Below the pieces are notes generated by a model. It made no database searches. It worked only from the letters and a program-made list of their open reading frames with translations, and was not told the DNA's origin. From Xiphydria camelus (Eukaryota; Arthropoda; Insecta; Hymenoptera; Xiphydriidae), in NCBI GenBank assembly GCA_963678675.1, contig OY783200.1:19978190-20042189 (forward strand): a stretch of 64,000 nt of DNA, in the 5' to 3' direction. The position numbers were made by a program, and so were the translations under genes. Shown piece by piece: positions 32,311 to 44,596 of the stretch; positions within the stretch are counted from its first letter, which is position 1, and every line of letters starts with the position of its first letter.

Positions 32311-33270
32311 AATAATCGGGTGTAGTCTATCGCTGGAGAAAAAAGGATGGTTATTGGATGAAGAATTGCAAAATTTACTGGGTTAATTAACGATTATTGT
32401 CATTCATCTTTGTTGATTGCGCTTGGACGTTTCTGAGGTGAAAAATAAGGAGAATTTGAAAGTCTAATTATTCTACTGTTGCATGATAAAACTGCACTTT
32501 CTCTCGATATAAGCGAATTATTGGTACACAGAACTAAGATAAGTTACGTAAAAATACTATGCAGCTCCTGTAAGCTTAGTTTACAGGAAATGAAAAATCT
32601 AGTTTCCTGACTTAAATCTAACCTTTGCTTTATAGTTTTGCTGCTACACGAAATTAAATCAGTAATATTTATATTAGATTAGTTGAAATATAAAATTTGT
32701 TTGATAGATTATTAGAATTTTGGATTAGAAGGTAAAATCCAAATTTATTCCCGAGAAAAAGTTGGTAATATATATAATCATATATGCATACAATTATAAT
32801 TAGATATAATCAAATCCGAAATTTGTCTTTATCTTATTATATAAGAAAAATTATACATGATTATATTAATAATATAGTTTTTTTGCCACTATATCATCAT
32901 TTAGTGGCAAATTATATGTAAACATTTCTTCTCCAGTTGTTTAAGGTTTCTCGAGCGTTATACTAAAAATAGTGAGAAATGCTTGAAAATGATTGCATTC
33001 GGTAGATTGAAGTAAAAAAAAATTCAGTTAAATTTTCAAGTCTTTTAAGAAGCTCGTTGCAAAGATTTTTGAATAACAAAATAGCATGTGTTCTTATGGA
33101 TTATATCCAACAAACCGCGATATTTCTGAGAAAAATAGTGAAAAAATTCTGAAATTTTTTGAACAGCAAGTTTAATGAACTAAAATCATCTATACCAGTT
33201 TTCACATTTATTAAGAAGCCCGTTATTTTTTTATTAATTGTTCTTTATAAATTTAACCTTTGATAAGTCA

Positions 33271-33378
33271 ATGTGGCAACGTTGCATGACGTACAGATGC
33301 ATGACCAGATGTTTTAGGCTCCATTTTTTAACCCACAGATACACACATACTACTGTACGTCAAACATTGTTGCCACAT
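33271..33378. mobile_element. Short MITE with ATGTGGCAAC ends
   Basis: ATGTGGCAACGTTGCATGAC is matched by the inverse GTCAAACATTGTTGCCACAT, and GTACAG/CTGTAC pair further in. 108 bp. Confidence 0.7.
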
Positions 33379-33569
33379 CGCACGAAGAACATACTTTAGA
33401 GTGTTACTGTACTTCAGTGGACTAACTTTTAGCAGGGAAAAAGCCCCTGTACCGCTCGAGAAACCTTAATTTCGTCTCAAACATTTCTCCCTGCGTGGGA
33501 TATCTTCATTCAACCAATCACCATTTTGACCGATACTTCAAGTGCGTGTACTTCAGTGAAGAGATGGTG

Positions 33570-33660
33570 GAGGCTCGAGCAATGAAATTTATTATCGCAG
33601 TAAACCTCTTATCGGTCGGTCTGAGTGGCCGATGAAAGGTTCACCGCGCGAGAATCCCAC
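33570..33660 (+). repeat. 90 bp dispersed repeat, unit 2 (uninterrupted)
   Basis: GGAGGCTCGAGCAATGAAAT through GCAGTAAACCTCTTATCGGT and CTGAGTGGCCGATGAAAGG. It is the empty-site reference for unit 3, which is split by the 1.43 kb element. Confidence 0.7.
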
Positions 33661-33828
33661 CGAGAATGCGTGAACCATTTCGAAAGCAATTACCAAACTA
33701 GGGAACCTCTATTTAATAATTCGCCACTTTTGTTGCTTCTCGAATTGCGTATAATTTATAATGAATAGAGAAGAAAAACAAAAATCGTGGAGGCACGGGT
33801 AATGCAGTTTTTCAATGCAGTATACCTC

Positions 33829-35268
33829 TTATAGTACGGCAGCTCGTAACCAAATTTGTCTGTTATCCCGCTTTGATCTAGTGTATGACCAATCCATAGA
33901 TTATTTTAAAATAGAAAATAATTTCCCATATGTAAAAGTTTTGAAACGCTGCTTTTAAACGGGAGAGTACTTTCAGTCCGTAAAAAAGAAAATAGTTTTT
34001 TTTATTAATACGCAATGTCCGTTCTCGATGAAATGTGATTAAAAATGTAAAAAAATACATAAATTCGTCTAGAACGGACGTTTTGTGTATTGAACAATTT
34101 CAACAATTTAAATAAAAGTCGTCCAAAAAAGTGATATGAAAAAGTTACAGCGACGAGAGCAAGATTTGTTCTAACTTGTGAAAAATATTCTCAGGAATGG
34201 TGAGTACTATCGAACTGACATTTTCCGTGTTGCACAGCTATAGGGAGTAGTTCATGCGGCTCCCGCCGTCGCGCATGCAAAGGCACGTGTGACGTTCCAA
34301 TGTTTGTATTAATTTATTTGGTTTTTTCGTTGTATCGAGCGCGCTTTTAGTACCCTCAGCAAAGAAGTTTCACTTCTAAAATATTTTTAAAAGCAACAAA
34401 AAAGAATCGAAAACAAAATTAAAAAATGATTAATAATAGTTTATTTTAATTTGTTTCTACATATGTTGTGATATCGAAATTAAAATTACCTAGAAAAAAT
34501 ATTCTGTATTTTTAATTCCTTATTTCGACTTATGATTTATTATACAAGAGAATAAAAATTGTTACTTCTGAAATCCAAAACGATGTTTTTGACAGACAGC
34601 GAAGATGAGATGGACGAAAGCTCATCAGAGGACGAAGACTGACAAGATTTGTATAATTCTATATTAAATAAAAATAAATATTTTTCTGTTACTGAAAATG
34701 GCTTTGCTTAAAAGTACATCTATAAAAAAAAATGTCCGTTTATATTTTTCCCATATTTTCCAAGCGGTAATACATGTTATCCAGCAGAAAACTGACGTGG
34801 CGGGATCACTTGGACAGCTGTCAAAAATTGACATGTTTGAAATTCAACTTATAGTTCGTGTCGTGATAAAAAAGTCCGTTTTAATTTTTTTTGCGAATAA
34901 AACATAAAAAATAGGCTACGACCAGTGAAACTGAACATGGTGCTGTAGCTAAAATTTTTCCGCGACTGCAAATTTCAATGTTTCATGCATCATAACCAAC
35001 GACGGCACGGAAAATGTCAGTTATCATTTTTTATATTTTCACAAGTGCCCCTCTCAGTAGCAAAAAACAAAAACGTATAAGGCGCGATAACTTATTTAGC
35101 CATTTTTTTTTACAAATGTAAATGTTTTTTTTCAACCATATCGCAACGTTACCATTGTCAGTCAACTTGAACTTTTATTCTCAACTATTTATAAACTAAC
35201 TAAAAAAGCCGAAAGTCTTTACGGCGCAGAAGGTCTGAAATCCTGGCTACGAGCTGCCGTACTATTAT
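33829..35268. mobile_element. 1.43 kb DNA element with AGTACGGCAGCTCGTA ends
   Basis: AGTACGGCAGCTCGTA at 33833 is inverted as TACGAGCTGCCGTACT near 35248-35263. TTAT flanks both sides (33829-33832 and 35265-35268), and the uninterrupted repeat at 33570-33660 reads CTTATCGG across the site, so this is a clean insertion with a TTAT duplication. The interior has no transposase. It carries an inverted relative of the sequence at 343-409 (34327-34377). Confidence 0.85.
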
Positions 35269-35269
35269 C

Positions 35270-37200
35270 GGTCGCTCTGAATGGCCTATGAAAAGTTTAA
35301 AGCGCGGGAATAAATTTTATTGCGAAAACGGAACAACTACCTCTACTCTATCGCCATGGAAACTTCAGTATAGCTATTCACAGATAATTTTGACATTATA
35401 TTGATGGTGTTAATGCGCCTATTATTGCCTACACAGTAATGTGTCACTGTTTGAACTGGTTATATTTTAACTACGGATAATATGTCAAGCAGAAATTTTG
35501 GAAACATATATCCTCCATTTTTTATACTTTTAGAATTTTTAATCCATCAAATTATGTGTAGTTTAAACAGGTAAGCCATATTTTAAACGCGGTCAAAGAA
35601 TACTATTTGAAGTTGAAGCTATAATTGAACACTCAATGTTGTATTTGTATCCCTGCATGAAAATTCCTTTCAACAGATGTTTACGGAGACATTTACAATT
35701 ATTTTCTACGCACGTCAAATCGATATACGATTCACATAAGAAAGAACGACTTTAAAGCTCTCGAAGGAGATTACCACATATTCGAATTTTAATATGAGTA
35801 CCTATGTATAACTTCCACTGCAGTCTCGCCGTAAGTACTTCACATTGACAATAAACCTGAATCAATAGCCCTCGTTCGGACTGATGTACTTCGAGTCGTT
35901 TCACTTCCTAAGTTGCTCAGAGAGACGTTTGAATTTTAACGACGTTTCACAAAAGCCCTGGAAATCGAATGAGAAAGAGAGGGGTAGAGTGGGAGAAAAC
36001 AGGAAAGGGAGAGAGGGAGAGGGGAGTGGGAGAAAGGGAGAAAGAAGGCGAACAGAAAATAAAGACCGAGATGCAGAGGAATAACTAAAGTAGAAGAGAA
36101 TGGAGGGGGATGAAAGGGTGGGAGAAAGACGTGCAGTGCAAAATCGAAGCCAGGACCATTCACAGAACGGGCTATAAATTTTGCAGGGCGCTTCCAGACC
36201 CATTTTGCTCGACAACGTCCTAAATGGTTGCCGTATAGGAATGGAGAAGGTGGTTTGCCGTGCCTTTCATCCTCTTCCTCCGCCTTCTCCTCCTCTCTTT
36301 CTCCTACACCCCTTCTTTCTCTGGTCGAATACCACGTTGAAGTCGCTGACTGGGCTAAACGTTAACAACCTCAGCCCCAGGGTCCGCGGGAGACGCCTGG
36401 AACACCGAGGCTTTCGTGCTTTCCTCAAGCACTGCGACAAGAAGTACCAAAAATAACGTTATTTATAATTTCGTCCGTAATGCTTATCATAGTATGTTTG
36501 TATGTTTTAGAACCTCTTTAAATATTTTCCAAATATTTCCTGGGTATGACATAAATCAGACCCCTCTCCCCGCGTGGAAGCAAAGTGATCTCAATCTATT
36601 TTTCTACCAATAAAAAAAACTTTTTTCGTCATAAAGTCCCCTCGAAACATTGAAATTGAAAGATAATAAATAATTATGTAGAATTAGACTCTTTAAAATA
36701 GTATATACCTTATACTGAAGACGTTATTCGTTAGACGATATTAAAAATCGAAATGCAGGGTATGAAAATGGGATAAACGCCGTAGTTTCGTAAACTTTAG
36801 ACATGATTATCTCGGAATTCGGTAAAAATACGTGACAAATTGAAAGTAGCTTTTTGAAAGTAAAAACCCAGATAAATATTTTTTATCTAACTTCTTTCCG
36901 ATATTTCCAATCCTTCTCGAGATAAACGACCTTGAACTTGCACTCTTCAATTGAGGTGTTCATCCCACTCTCATTCTATATTATCATCAAAGGTGTCCAA
37001 AGAAAGACGTCAATTCCGCTATCGAGAAACCGTCATTCCATCAATCTTTGCGTCGACTTTCAACGAGTAAGTATCTGCAATTGACAGTAAAGTATTTATT
37101 TGGAGGATATAGCGTCATCGTAATCCCCCAATCTTCGTCGAAACTTGTAGGAATAATCGAAAAACGTCATCTCCAGATATATTAAAGCTGCTTCGAGAAT
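35270..37200. other. No gene seen
   Basis: Contains the right half of the interrupted repeat unit (to 35345), a purine-rich tract (35960-36140) whose open frames are low complexity, and a pyrimidine-rich patch at 36270-36320. No domain-bearing ORF. Confidence 0.5.
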
Positions 37201-37700
37201 GCCTGAGCGGGGAGCACGTCGAACGAGCGCAGTTGTACTTCCTTTCTATATATCCTCTCCACTCTCTTTCCACCGTTTCTTCTCGTCACTCTCCTCGCGA
37301 CACAGGGACGTAGATGGGTATCCCCCCCCCCCTCCCGCGCTTCGAGGCTCTTCGGATCCTCCTCGTCGAACGCGACACCCGGACGAAATCAAGGGGTCGT
37401 TTTGCGAATAGACGAGGCTGACTCCGGAACGTGGGGTCGCGTTTCGAGAATGGGCTCCTCGAAGCGAAAGATCAAGCGACCCGGTTGGCTACTCGCCAAG
37501 CCTTCGTCCTCGCTTCCTGCAGTTTCATACGTAGCAGCAGCGGCGAGGCACAGAGACGTAAGGGGTAGTAGGGCAGGCGGAGTACGGAAGTAGGGTACGT
37601 TCTCTGTGTACCTTTCCAATGTAAACCGACCGGATGCTCGGGATTTGATATTCACGAGGACTCGGAATAAAGCATTTCCTGCAGGCGAATTGTCCGACTC
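37200..37700. other. GC-rich patch without an assignable gene
   Basis: CpG-rich stretch with a C-tract at 37323-37334 and open frames on both strands (60-90 codons). It could be an unidentified 5' exon or promoter, for instance of the CUB gene, but no splice-compatible coding signal was found. Confidence 0.3.
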
Positions 37701-39187
37701 GTCAAATTATTCACCTCGAGCACACGCTTCGAGATAGATTGCAGCGCTCGTTGAGACGGAAGGGGATTACTATTGGAGGGATATCGAACCGTCGGATGTG
37801 TGGCATTATCGACATTGAATGAAATCGGTGGAACCTGAGTGTCTTGTTGTAGAATGAGATGATTAAGAATTTCGAAGATACCCTTTTTCAGAATGATGAA
37901 ACGACGGACTGTTGACTCAATTCGGTTTTAACACTAATTTCTTTCATCGTAGATTCAAAAAATTTGGACAAAATTATTTTTTCTGTACTTTTTCGTTTTT
38001 CATTTTCTGCCTTATCTAAGCTGGAAAACTATTTGTAAAAATGCAGCTACGTCATTGTTTCGTAAGTCTATCTCTCTCTCAACTGTCCTTCTTTCGCTTG
38101 TTATTGAATATGTATACGGATTTCAAATTAAATTTATAAACATGAATATTCTTTTATGTTAAGACAGAATTTAAAAAAAGGTGAGTACCTACCCAGTTTG
38201 ATATTTCTCATTCAAGGCGTGCGTTAAGTTAAAGCTGCTTTAATTTTTTATATTTTTACGTCAAATTAACAGAAATTGTTTGTCATGAGTATACATTGCA
38301 AATGACGTATATTAAATGTAGATCGTGGCAGGATCTGAATTTGACCTTGACAACAAGTTTATACTTTTATTTACAGAATCACAGTGTAATATATTAACTT
38401 TATTTATTATTTCCGAAACATAATTTTATCATTCAATTTCATTAATAGTAGAGCCAAAAAAGGACTCATAAGACACATATAGCAGCTGCACGCCGTGATC
38501 TGAGTTTTCGTAAAGTTACTGCAATATTTACATTAATATATCTCTGGCTGGGTATACTCAAAACAGAAATATTTTTTGAGTAACTTTTTCCTTCTTTCTT
38601 CTTTACACCTCAAAAACCATGCTGTAAATTCTCGGACTCGTTGAAGAAGCTCACCCGATATTGAAGGATCAAATTTTGACTTTACAAAAGAAGTATTGAA
38701 GTTGAAAAAAAATAAAGAAAAGGAGGAAATTAACACAAATCGATTCGTAACTATCGATGCTCTGGAAACAAACATTTCCTAATCACAACCTCTCAAACGG
38801 CCAACTAAATGTGCAGATATGTCAACAAATATGCACTGAAAAAAATCTTTAGTTTTAACAGCAATACATTTCTGGCTGAGACTTTCTAGCCATTCCCCCC
38901 TAAAAATATTTTTATTACAGTAATTCTATTAGTTGTATTTGAGATACAGCATTGCTATGTTAGCAGTCCAAGTATTGCTAACAGATATGTTTGATGCAGC
39001 AATATGGCATCTGATTACTTAATATACTAGAAAGGTTATCCTAAGCAGATGACGTATTCTTACCCCAACTGTATGATTATACGTAATATAGGTATATAGG
39101 TATAGTTAGCTGGACTATAAAACGTATGTTTACACCAACTGTAAACTTATGTGTAGTGTGACTGAACGGTATGGCTGGGTGGACTAT

Positions 39188-39564
39188 ACCGTATGTATCA
39201 TGCCAAATTAAACAAGCAGATATACCGACATTGCCGAAACTTTACCGACGGTCAAGAATTTTATAGTTAGAGTTGGCTTGAGAAGAGTGCGCTGTGTGTG
39301 CTGCGTGAGAGCGAAAAGTGTCAAACGTCTGATTTCCCGATAGCTGTTAATTCAAGAGATCGAAGTGTTTCGTGTATTATTCAATACTTCGATTTTCCGA
39401 ATTGACAGCTATCGGGAAATCAGACGTTTGACAGTTTTCGCTCTCACGCAGGACACACAGCGCACTCTTCTCAAGCCAACTCTAACTATAAAATTCTTGA
39501 CCGTCGGTAAAGTTTCGGCAATGTCGGTATATCTGCTTGTTTAATTTGGCATGATACATACGGT
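39188..39564. mobile_element. Foldback element with about 165 bp arms
   Basis: ACCGTATGTATCATGCCAAA at the left is matched by the inverse at the right (TTTGGCATGATACATACGGT apart from spacing). The arms include TTTACCGACGGTCAAGAAT and ATTTCCCGATAGCTGT and are nearly identical. The short AT-rich centre holds CGAAGTGTTTCG. Confidence 0.9.
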
Positions 39565-39570
39565 ACTGGA

Positions 39571-39719
39571 TGCCTCGCGCAGTTCCACACAGTTGCAGGG
39601 ACCCCTTCGGCCGGGCTGGGTCGGTATTCGAGCAATTTTTACCGGTAGAAGTGGCTCCAATACCGACCAAGCCCGGCCGAAAAGGTCCCTGCAACTGTGC
39701 GGTTCTGTGCCCGAGGCAT
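39571..39719. repeat. GC-rich hairpin adjacent to the foldback element
   Basis: TGCCTCGCGCAGTTCCACAC and GTTGCAGGGACC pair with GGTCCCTGCAAC and TCTGTGCCCGAGGCA. Arms about 70 bp with TTCGGCCGGGCTGGGTCGGT. Non-coding. Confidence 0.85.
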
Positions 39720-39845
39720 ACGAAATACCGGTAGAAGTCGAGTCGGTACCCCGATAGCAAATTAAATATTTATTTAAATATTTTTGCCGAGATATCTCAG
39801 TGTTGCATTATATAAAGGCCTGTTTTAGCTAAGACTACTTGAAGA

Positions 39846-40059
39846 GTCGGTGGCGCAATTGGTAGAATGCGAGCATTCCCAGTCTCGAAGCATCTCATCT
39901 AAGGAACGCAGGTTCAAATCCCGGTGTGGGCCCCGCGACATTGCACTTTCTCGTCGCGGGATCACCCGAGCTCCACACACCTCCGGATTTCTAGCCAAAC
40001 CTGGGGATGGTGCGTAAATGCATTTCCCCTTCTATAACAAAAAAAAAAAAAAAAAAAAA
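39846..40059 (+). mobile_element. tRNA-derived SINE
   Basis: An internal polymerase III promoter is visible: A box TGGCGCAATTGG (39851-39862) and B box GGTTCAAATCC (39911-39921), spaced as in a tRNA but with a poorly conserved cloverleaf. A non-tRNA body follows (CTCGTCGCGGGATCACCCGA) and then an A-tract at 40039-40059. It is a retroposed SINE rather than a working tRNA gene. The parental tRNA was not identified. Confidence 0.8.
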
Positions 40060-40160
40060 TCGAATCCCGGAAGGGTTGGAAAAAAAACCGACACCCCAGT
40101 AGGCGGGTTGGCAGGCGGCAGGATAGGCGTGCGCGCCCCCTTTTTGCAAAATCCTACTTT

Positions 40161-40361
40161 CAATTTAGCAATACGGTATAGCTGACACAGCTATACTGCT
40201 TGTCTAAACGAACCAAAATTCCCGCGCAATTTAGCAATACGGTATAGCTGACACAGCTATACTGCTTGTCTAGATGAACCAGAATTTCCGTGCAATTTAG
40301 CGATACGGTACAGCTTACGTAGGCATACTGCACGTCTAAATCAATCAGAATAAATAACTGG
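40161..40361 (+). repeat. 67 bp tandem repeat, three units
   Basis: CAATTTAGCAATACGGTATA starts units at about 40161, 40228 and 40295. The first two are nearly identical and the third is diverged. Each contains the hairpin TATAGCTGACACAGCTATA or its relic. Confidence 0.85.
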
Positions 40362-40548
40362 CTCAACAGTACAGCGCAGCTTGACACAAACATCACGATA
40401 TTGTTACTTTAAACATATTAGCTTAGCCATACTCGGCTGGCTGTCTTAAGAAAACTTCTGGCTGTGGCCACGGTGGCTAGAAATTCTGGTTGGTTCAGCC
40501 AGAATTATTGCTCAATTCCCTGAAAATTTTTTTCAGTGTGTAGTTAAG

Positions 40549-40680
40549 GCAAGGTAAACTGACCAATGAATGGCCACTGGAAGCAGATGATAAACGCAGT
40601 AATTGGCCACAACTTGTCATTTGAAAAGCATTGAGGTGTACATTCATTGGTAGATGGTCATTCATTGGTCGGTTTATCCT
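40549..40680. repeat. Short foldback repeat
   Basis: AGGTAAACTGACCAATGAAT at the left is matched by ATTCATTGGTCGGTTTATCC at the right. The region to about 41070 carries further TTTAGTTGAATTAA-like segments and ends near TTTTTCTCTCGGTG, resembling the CACTGAGAAAAA-type ends of the adjacent element. Confidence 0.6.
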
Positions 40681-41668
40681 AACTAAAATTTAGTTGAGTT
40701 AACTGTGAATACTTAATTCCTTCAGCTAAATATTTCTTCAAGTAACTATATATTTAGTTAAATGCCCGTAACCTCAAGATTTAGTTGAATTAAACGTTTT
40801 TTTTTCTCAGTGTAGTTAACACAATGCTTCCACCGTTCGTCTGACAAAAACTTTTCTTGAAACAAATCAATTCAGATTGATTTAACAAAGCAGTGAAGTT
40901 AAATTGATTTCCAGCTACCAACAAAATTAATGTTATCGCATGAAATGACAAAAATTTAGTTATTTCAATCATGTTCAGTCCAACCAAACACACAATAGTT
41001 AGTTTGGCGAAATTTAACCTTAAACCCAAACAATTTGGTTGGAACAACTAAATTTTTCTCTCGGTGGACCAATCCACACAGCACGAAATATTTCATAAAT
41101 ATTTATAAAATATCATTAAAGAAATTCATAAGCTTACGAAAATGTGGAATAAATCTTTATGCAACGTAGATATGTTCGCTCCCTTGTATATAATAGCTAC
41201 AATATTTCAGAGAAATATTTCCGCAATATTTTTCAAAATAATATGTCTACAATATTGGAAAGAAATGCGTGAAAAATTGCAAAATAATCACATTTTAGTA
41301 CGTGTAAAACAACGGTTTATGTTGTAAATAATTATTATCGAAAACAAAAACAAATAAATCAGATACCCCGACTTAGGATCGAGTAATATATTCTTCATCC
41401 TAAGGCGATCATCCATCCAAGTTCTGGTCGCACTATTTGCTGCTTATATTAATTTATTATTAATCGGCCGGTATCTTCGAGTTTTCATCTCATCCCCGCA
41501 TCTGTGTAAGGGATCGGATACGCTTTGTGTTCTAAAGGAGCAATGCGTTCGAATGATCAAGTTTTTTAGGCTTATTTAAGTTGTTAACTATGCATTCATT
41601 GTTCACATAATACTCGATCGCATTTCACTACGCGTTTTTCCACGATTAATGGCGGGAACCAGTGCATA

Positions 41669-42068
41669 TACAGGGTGATTCGAAATGGGCGCACTTCCTC
41701 TCGTAGAGAGATTCTTCGCAAAAAACTGAACCGAAAGTTCCTGTACAAAATTTTTGTGCTCCGCACAAATTTGGTGAATTTTTTTACGACTCAGGTGGTG
41801 CTTTTCGAATATTAGGGTGCCTTCTGCCGCTCCGATGATTGATTTCAAAATTCTAGGCTGCAGAGGAGGCACGCTGAAATAACTACTGCGAGTTTCGCTG
41901 CCGTCTAAAATCTTGTCCCTTGAATCTGACTTTGGATTGGATATTTTCGAACTGGATTATCTTGTAAACTAGGCGGAGCACAACAATTTTGTACAGGAAC
42001 TTTCGGTTCAGTTGTTTGCGAAGAATCTCTCTACGAGAGGAAGTGCGCCCATTTCGAATCACCCTGTA
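41669..42068. mobile_element. 396 bp MITE with CAGGGTGATTCGAAATGGGC ends
   Basis: Terminal inverted repeats of about 100 bp (CAGGGTGATTCGAAATGGGC; AAACTGAACCGAAAGTTCC) are flanked by TA. The CAGGGTG end and TA target suit a Tc1/mariner-superfamily MITE, as for 13818-14239. The unpaired centre has no coding sequence. Confidence 0.85.
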
Positions 42069-42169
42069 TACATTTTATAAAGGATTTTCATCAGTGAGTA
42101 TATTCTACTCAAACCAACACAATATTAAGAGGCCGACGCACGCCGTTGGAAATGTAAAGATATATTTAT

Positions 42170-42373
42170 AACATGGTGGTGTATAAGAACGTTTTGTATT
42201 TTCGCCACCACACTTAAAAAACATAATAATCTAGGACCCTATAGAAAAAAAATAAATAAATTTCTGATTTTGCCGATTGATTACAAAGAGATTTATTTAT
42301 TTCTTCTATAGGGCCCTAGATTTATGTTTTTAAGTGTGGTGGCGAAAATACAAAAGGTTCTTATGCACCATGT
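42170..42373. mobile_element. Foldback element with about 90 bp arms
   Basis: AACATGGTGGTGTATAAGAA and TTTTCGCCACCACACTTA are inverted in TAAGTGTGGTGGCGAAAA and TTCTTATGCACCATGTT. It is followed directly by a CCGCGACA hairpin (42392-42430), just outside the SWIM-transposase element. Confidence 0.8.
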
Positions 42374-42904
42374 TGGAAATATAACTTTACAGCCGCGACA
42401 ATTTTCGGGCATTTCTGTCGCGGCTGTAAAGATATAAAAAATAAATAAATTTCTTTGTTGTAATCAATCGGCAAAATTAGAAAGTGTACAGCCGGATAAG
42501 CATATGAAATCAGGCCCGGCCTGATTTTTTTTCCCCATTCAGGTATATTTTGTGTTTATATATAAGTAAGCTCTCTCTAAATTTTTAGACCAAAATATTG
42601 ATTTAATCAAAAGTTATCGCCAAAAAACCAAAAAACGAAAATATTGTTTATCTCGAAAACTACTCGACCGATTTCGCGCAGCAAAATATATATTATGCAC
42701 CATCATGTAGCTATATTACAAAAAAAGTATTGGATTGGAATAAAGAAAAACTACAAGTTTGAATTCTTCAATAATTTTTATTTTGCATATGAAAAATAAC
42801 ACCCCCGCCATTTTTTGTATACAGATTCAGGCATGACTAAACTATGATACATAATTTTTACAAGATGATTGGTGTGGGACAACAAGTCGAAATAAATTAA
42901 GGAA

Positions 42905-42985
42905 AATAAAACAACTTTGCCTCCGCCGTTTTCTTAACGTAATTGATAGCAGAAAACGGCGGAGATGAAGTTGTACACCTATTAA
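42905..42985. mobile_element. CCGCCGTTTTC hairpin inside left TIR
   Basis: CTCCGCCGTTTTCTTAACG and AGAAAACGGCGGAGATGAAG pair, next to GTTGTACACCTA. It is homologous to the stand-alone 80 bp MITE at 58873-58952 and to 45117-45195 in the right TIR. Confidence 0.75.
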
Positions 42986-43149
42986 TTCGAATTTTTACTT
43001 AAAAAAAAGTAATAGTATTTATTTACAATTACTTATTACTAACGAAAATACAATTTACTACTTGTAATATATTATGTACCTACATATAAATCGAAATTAA
43101 ATCAAATTAAAGGTACTGACATAGAAGCTTCGTTTCAATCTTCGTCGCT

Positions 43150-43490
43150 TTAGTGATTTATTGTGGGTTGAATATTTTCTCTGTGGAATAATTTGCTTAA
43201 TGTTTCTGCAGGTTTAATAAGCTTTGTTTGATATCGCGCAAATGACAAGTAATAAATAATTGCAGCTATATGGGAACAACAACCGACCGTTCTCTTGCCG
43301 TTTGCACACTCGCACGTGTATCGTAAGATCCCGGAATAACCAATAGAATCAGGTTTATATTCAACAAAACAGCGATATTCTTTACGGTTTATATGTCGTG
43401 ATTGAACTTGCAATTTTAAAGTGCTTGAATTGTCTTTTAAATAATGAATATTAATCGTATTGTCATCATGTATCATCTCTGCTAAATAGG
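43150..43490 (-). pseudogene. Transposase C-terminal part with SWIM zinc finger (frameshifted from core)
   Basis: The frame encodes EMIHDDNTINIHYLKDNSS, a beta-rich segment (LKLQVQSRHINRKEYRCFVE) and then YTCECANGKRTVGCCSHIAA, which holds the CxC...CxH metal-binding pattern of a SWIM zinc finger. It should continue the core ORF at 43482-44561, but an extra two bases around 43480 break the frame. A stop truncates the last residues relative to the copy in the right TIR. Confidence 0.8.
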
Positions 43491-44561
43491 AGAAATGGCT
43501 TGAGAATATTGATAAGTACCCGTAAACAATATTTTCCAGTCTTTTTCAGTCATTTTGGGAAAATCAAACAAATCAGATGAGGTTATTTGTTGAAGCGGTA
43601 CTTTTCTGCGCTTCCAACCATCTTTCTCGACTTGAATACTAAGAGTATCGTTTAAATTACGTCTCGATTTCATATACTCCACGATTTCTTCAGATAATTC
43701 AACATCGCTATTTAGACGTTTGCCAAATTGATTATGTAAGAAACAAGCCATCTTGCAAATTAAACTGGTTTTTGGAAGTATTTTATTGTCAAGTTTTTTA
43801 TCTAAAAGTTTGATAATCCCATGTATAGCTTCTACTGCCCACCGAACTTTAGTGACATATCGAGAGTGATTTGATTCTTCACACGACAATTGAGCACGTT
43901 TTCCTTTTAATGCAGGCATGTATACTTCAAGACCTTGCTCTTCTAAATATTCTATAATATCCCGAAAGCCTCTATCAAGGACCAATTTATCTCCTCTACG
44001 AAGCAAGTTTCTTAATTCCGGCGAAGAATTTAAAATATCATCCAAAATCTTTGCATCTTTGACATCTGCCAAATAAGGACCTAACATATCGACAATATAA
44101 CCATTTGTCATGCAAATTGTAAATGGCTTGCATAAAGGTACTTTTTTTTGGCCAGAGTATGATTTGCGCTGATACTCATTCTTAGAACTTTTTTGATGTC
44201 TAATGTACGTACCGTCACAAATAAGAATTAATTCGCGGTCTGAATTCAAGTGTTCTTTAGCAATTTTCGAAGTCTCATTTTCTATGAGATTATCTCTCTT
44301 AACACTATTCAAACCAAAATTAAAAGAGAGAACATCTTTTTCAAACGATGTCAAAACTTCGTCAAAATAATCGGAGACAAGTTGTTCACGTTGTAACTGT
44401 AAAAAGGAAGAAATCATACTATTTGAATTTCCACTTCTTAATTTGATAAGGAAAACAACAACAGCTTGAAAGACTGATCGATTATCATTACCGCGCATAG
44501 AAGAAAGTATATTTCGTATTTCATTTATATTTTCATATGAAAAACCAGTCAGTAACTTCAC
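43482..44561 (-). pseudogene. DDE transposase core (nearly intact)
   Basis: A 359-codon open frame encodes the catalytic core. The motif ILICDGTYIRHQKSS gives the first aspartate, DKLVLDRGFRD the second and RWAVEAIHGIIK the glutamate, in the arrangement of DDE_Tnp_4 (HARBI1/IS5-like) transposases. KPFTICMTNGYIVDMLGPY is the usual strand preceding the second aspartate. Upstream residues (FSYENINEIRNIL, SVFQAVVVFLIKL) form the helical N-terminal region. The gene continues upstream in another frame (44597-44800) and downstream in another frame (43150-43490), so it has at least two frameshifts and is probably inactive, though all catalytic residues remain. Confidence 0.85.
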
Positions 44562-44596
44562 TTGATCTTCAGGATAAGAAAAATTACCTATTTTTT

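Larger units (their letters stand above)
38834..40538. mobile_element. 1.7 kb element with CACTGAAAAAAAT ends, host to nested repeats
   Basis: CACTGAAAAAAATCTTTAG at 38834 is matched by the inverse ending ATTTTTTTCAGTG at 40538, with inward partial pairing around TTTCTGGCTGA and TTTCTAGCCA. No transposase. It contains two large hairpins, a SINE and a 67 bp tandem repeat, apparently inserted one after the other. Confidence 0.6.

Noticed and set aside
35901..36215. 104-codon ORF opposite a purine-rich tract
   Set aside because: S/L/P/F runs come from the C/T-rich strand; no domain.
39846..39935. Possible functional tRNA gene
   Set aside because: A and B boxes are present, but the intervening sequence does not fold into a good cloverleaf, and a body plus A-tail follows, as in a SINE.
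40161..40361. CRISPR-like spaced repeat
   Set aside because: The units are directly tandem without unique spacers, and this is animal DNA.
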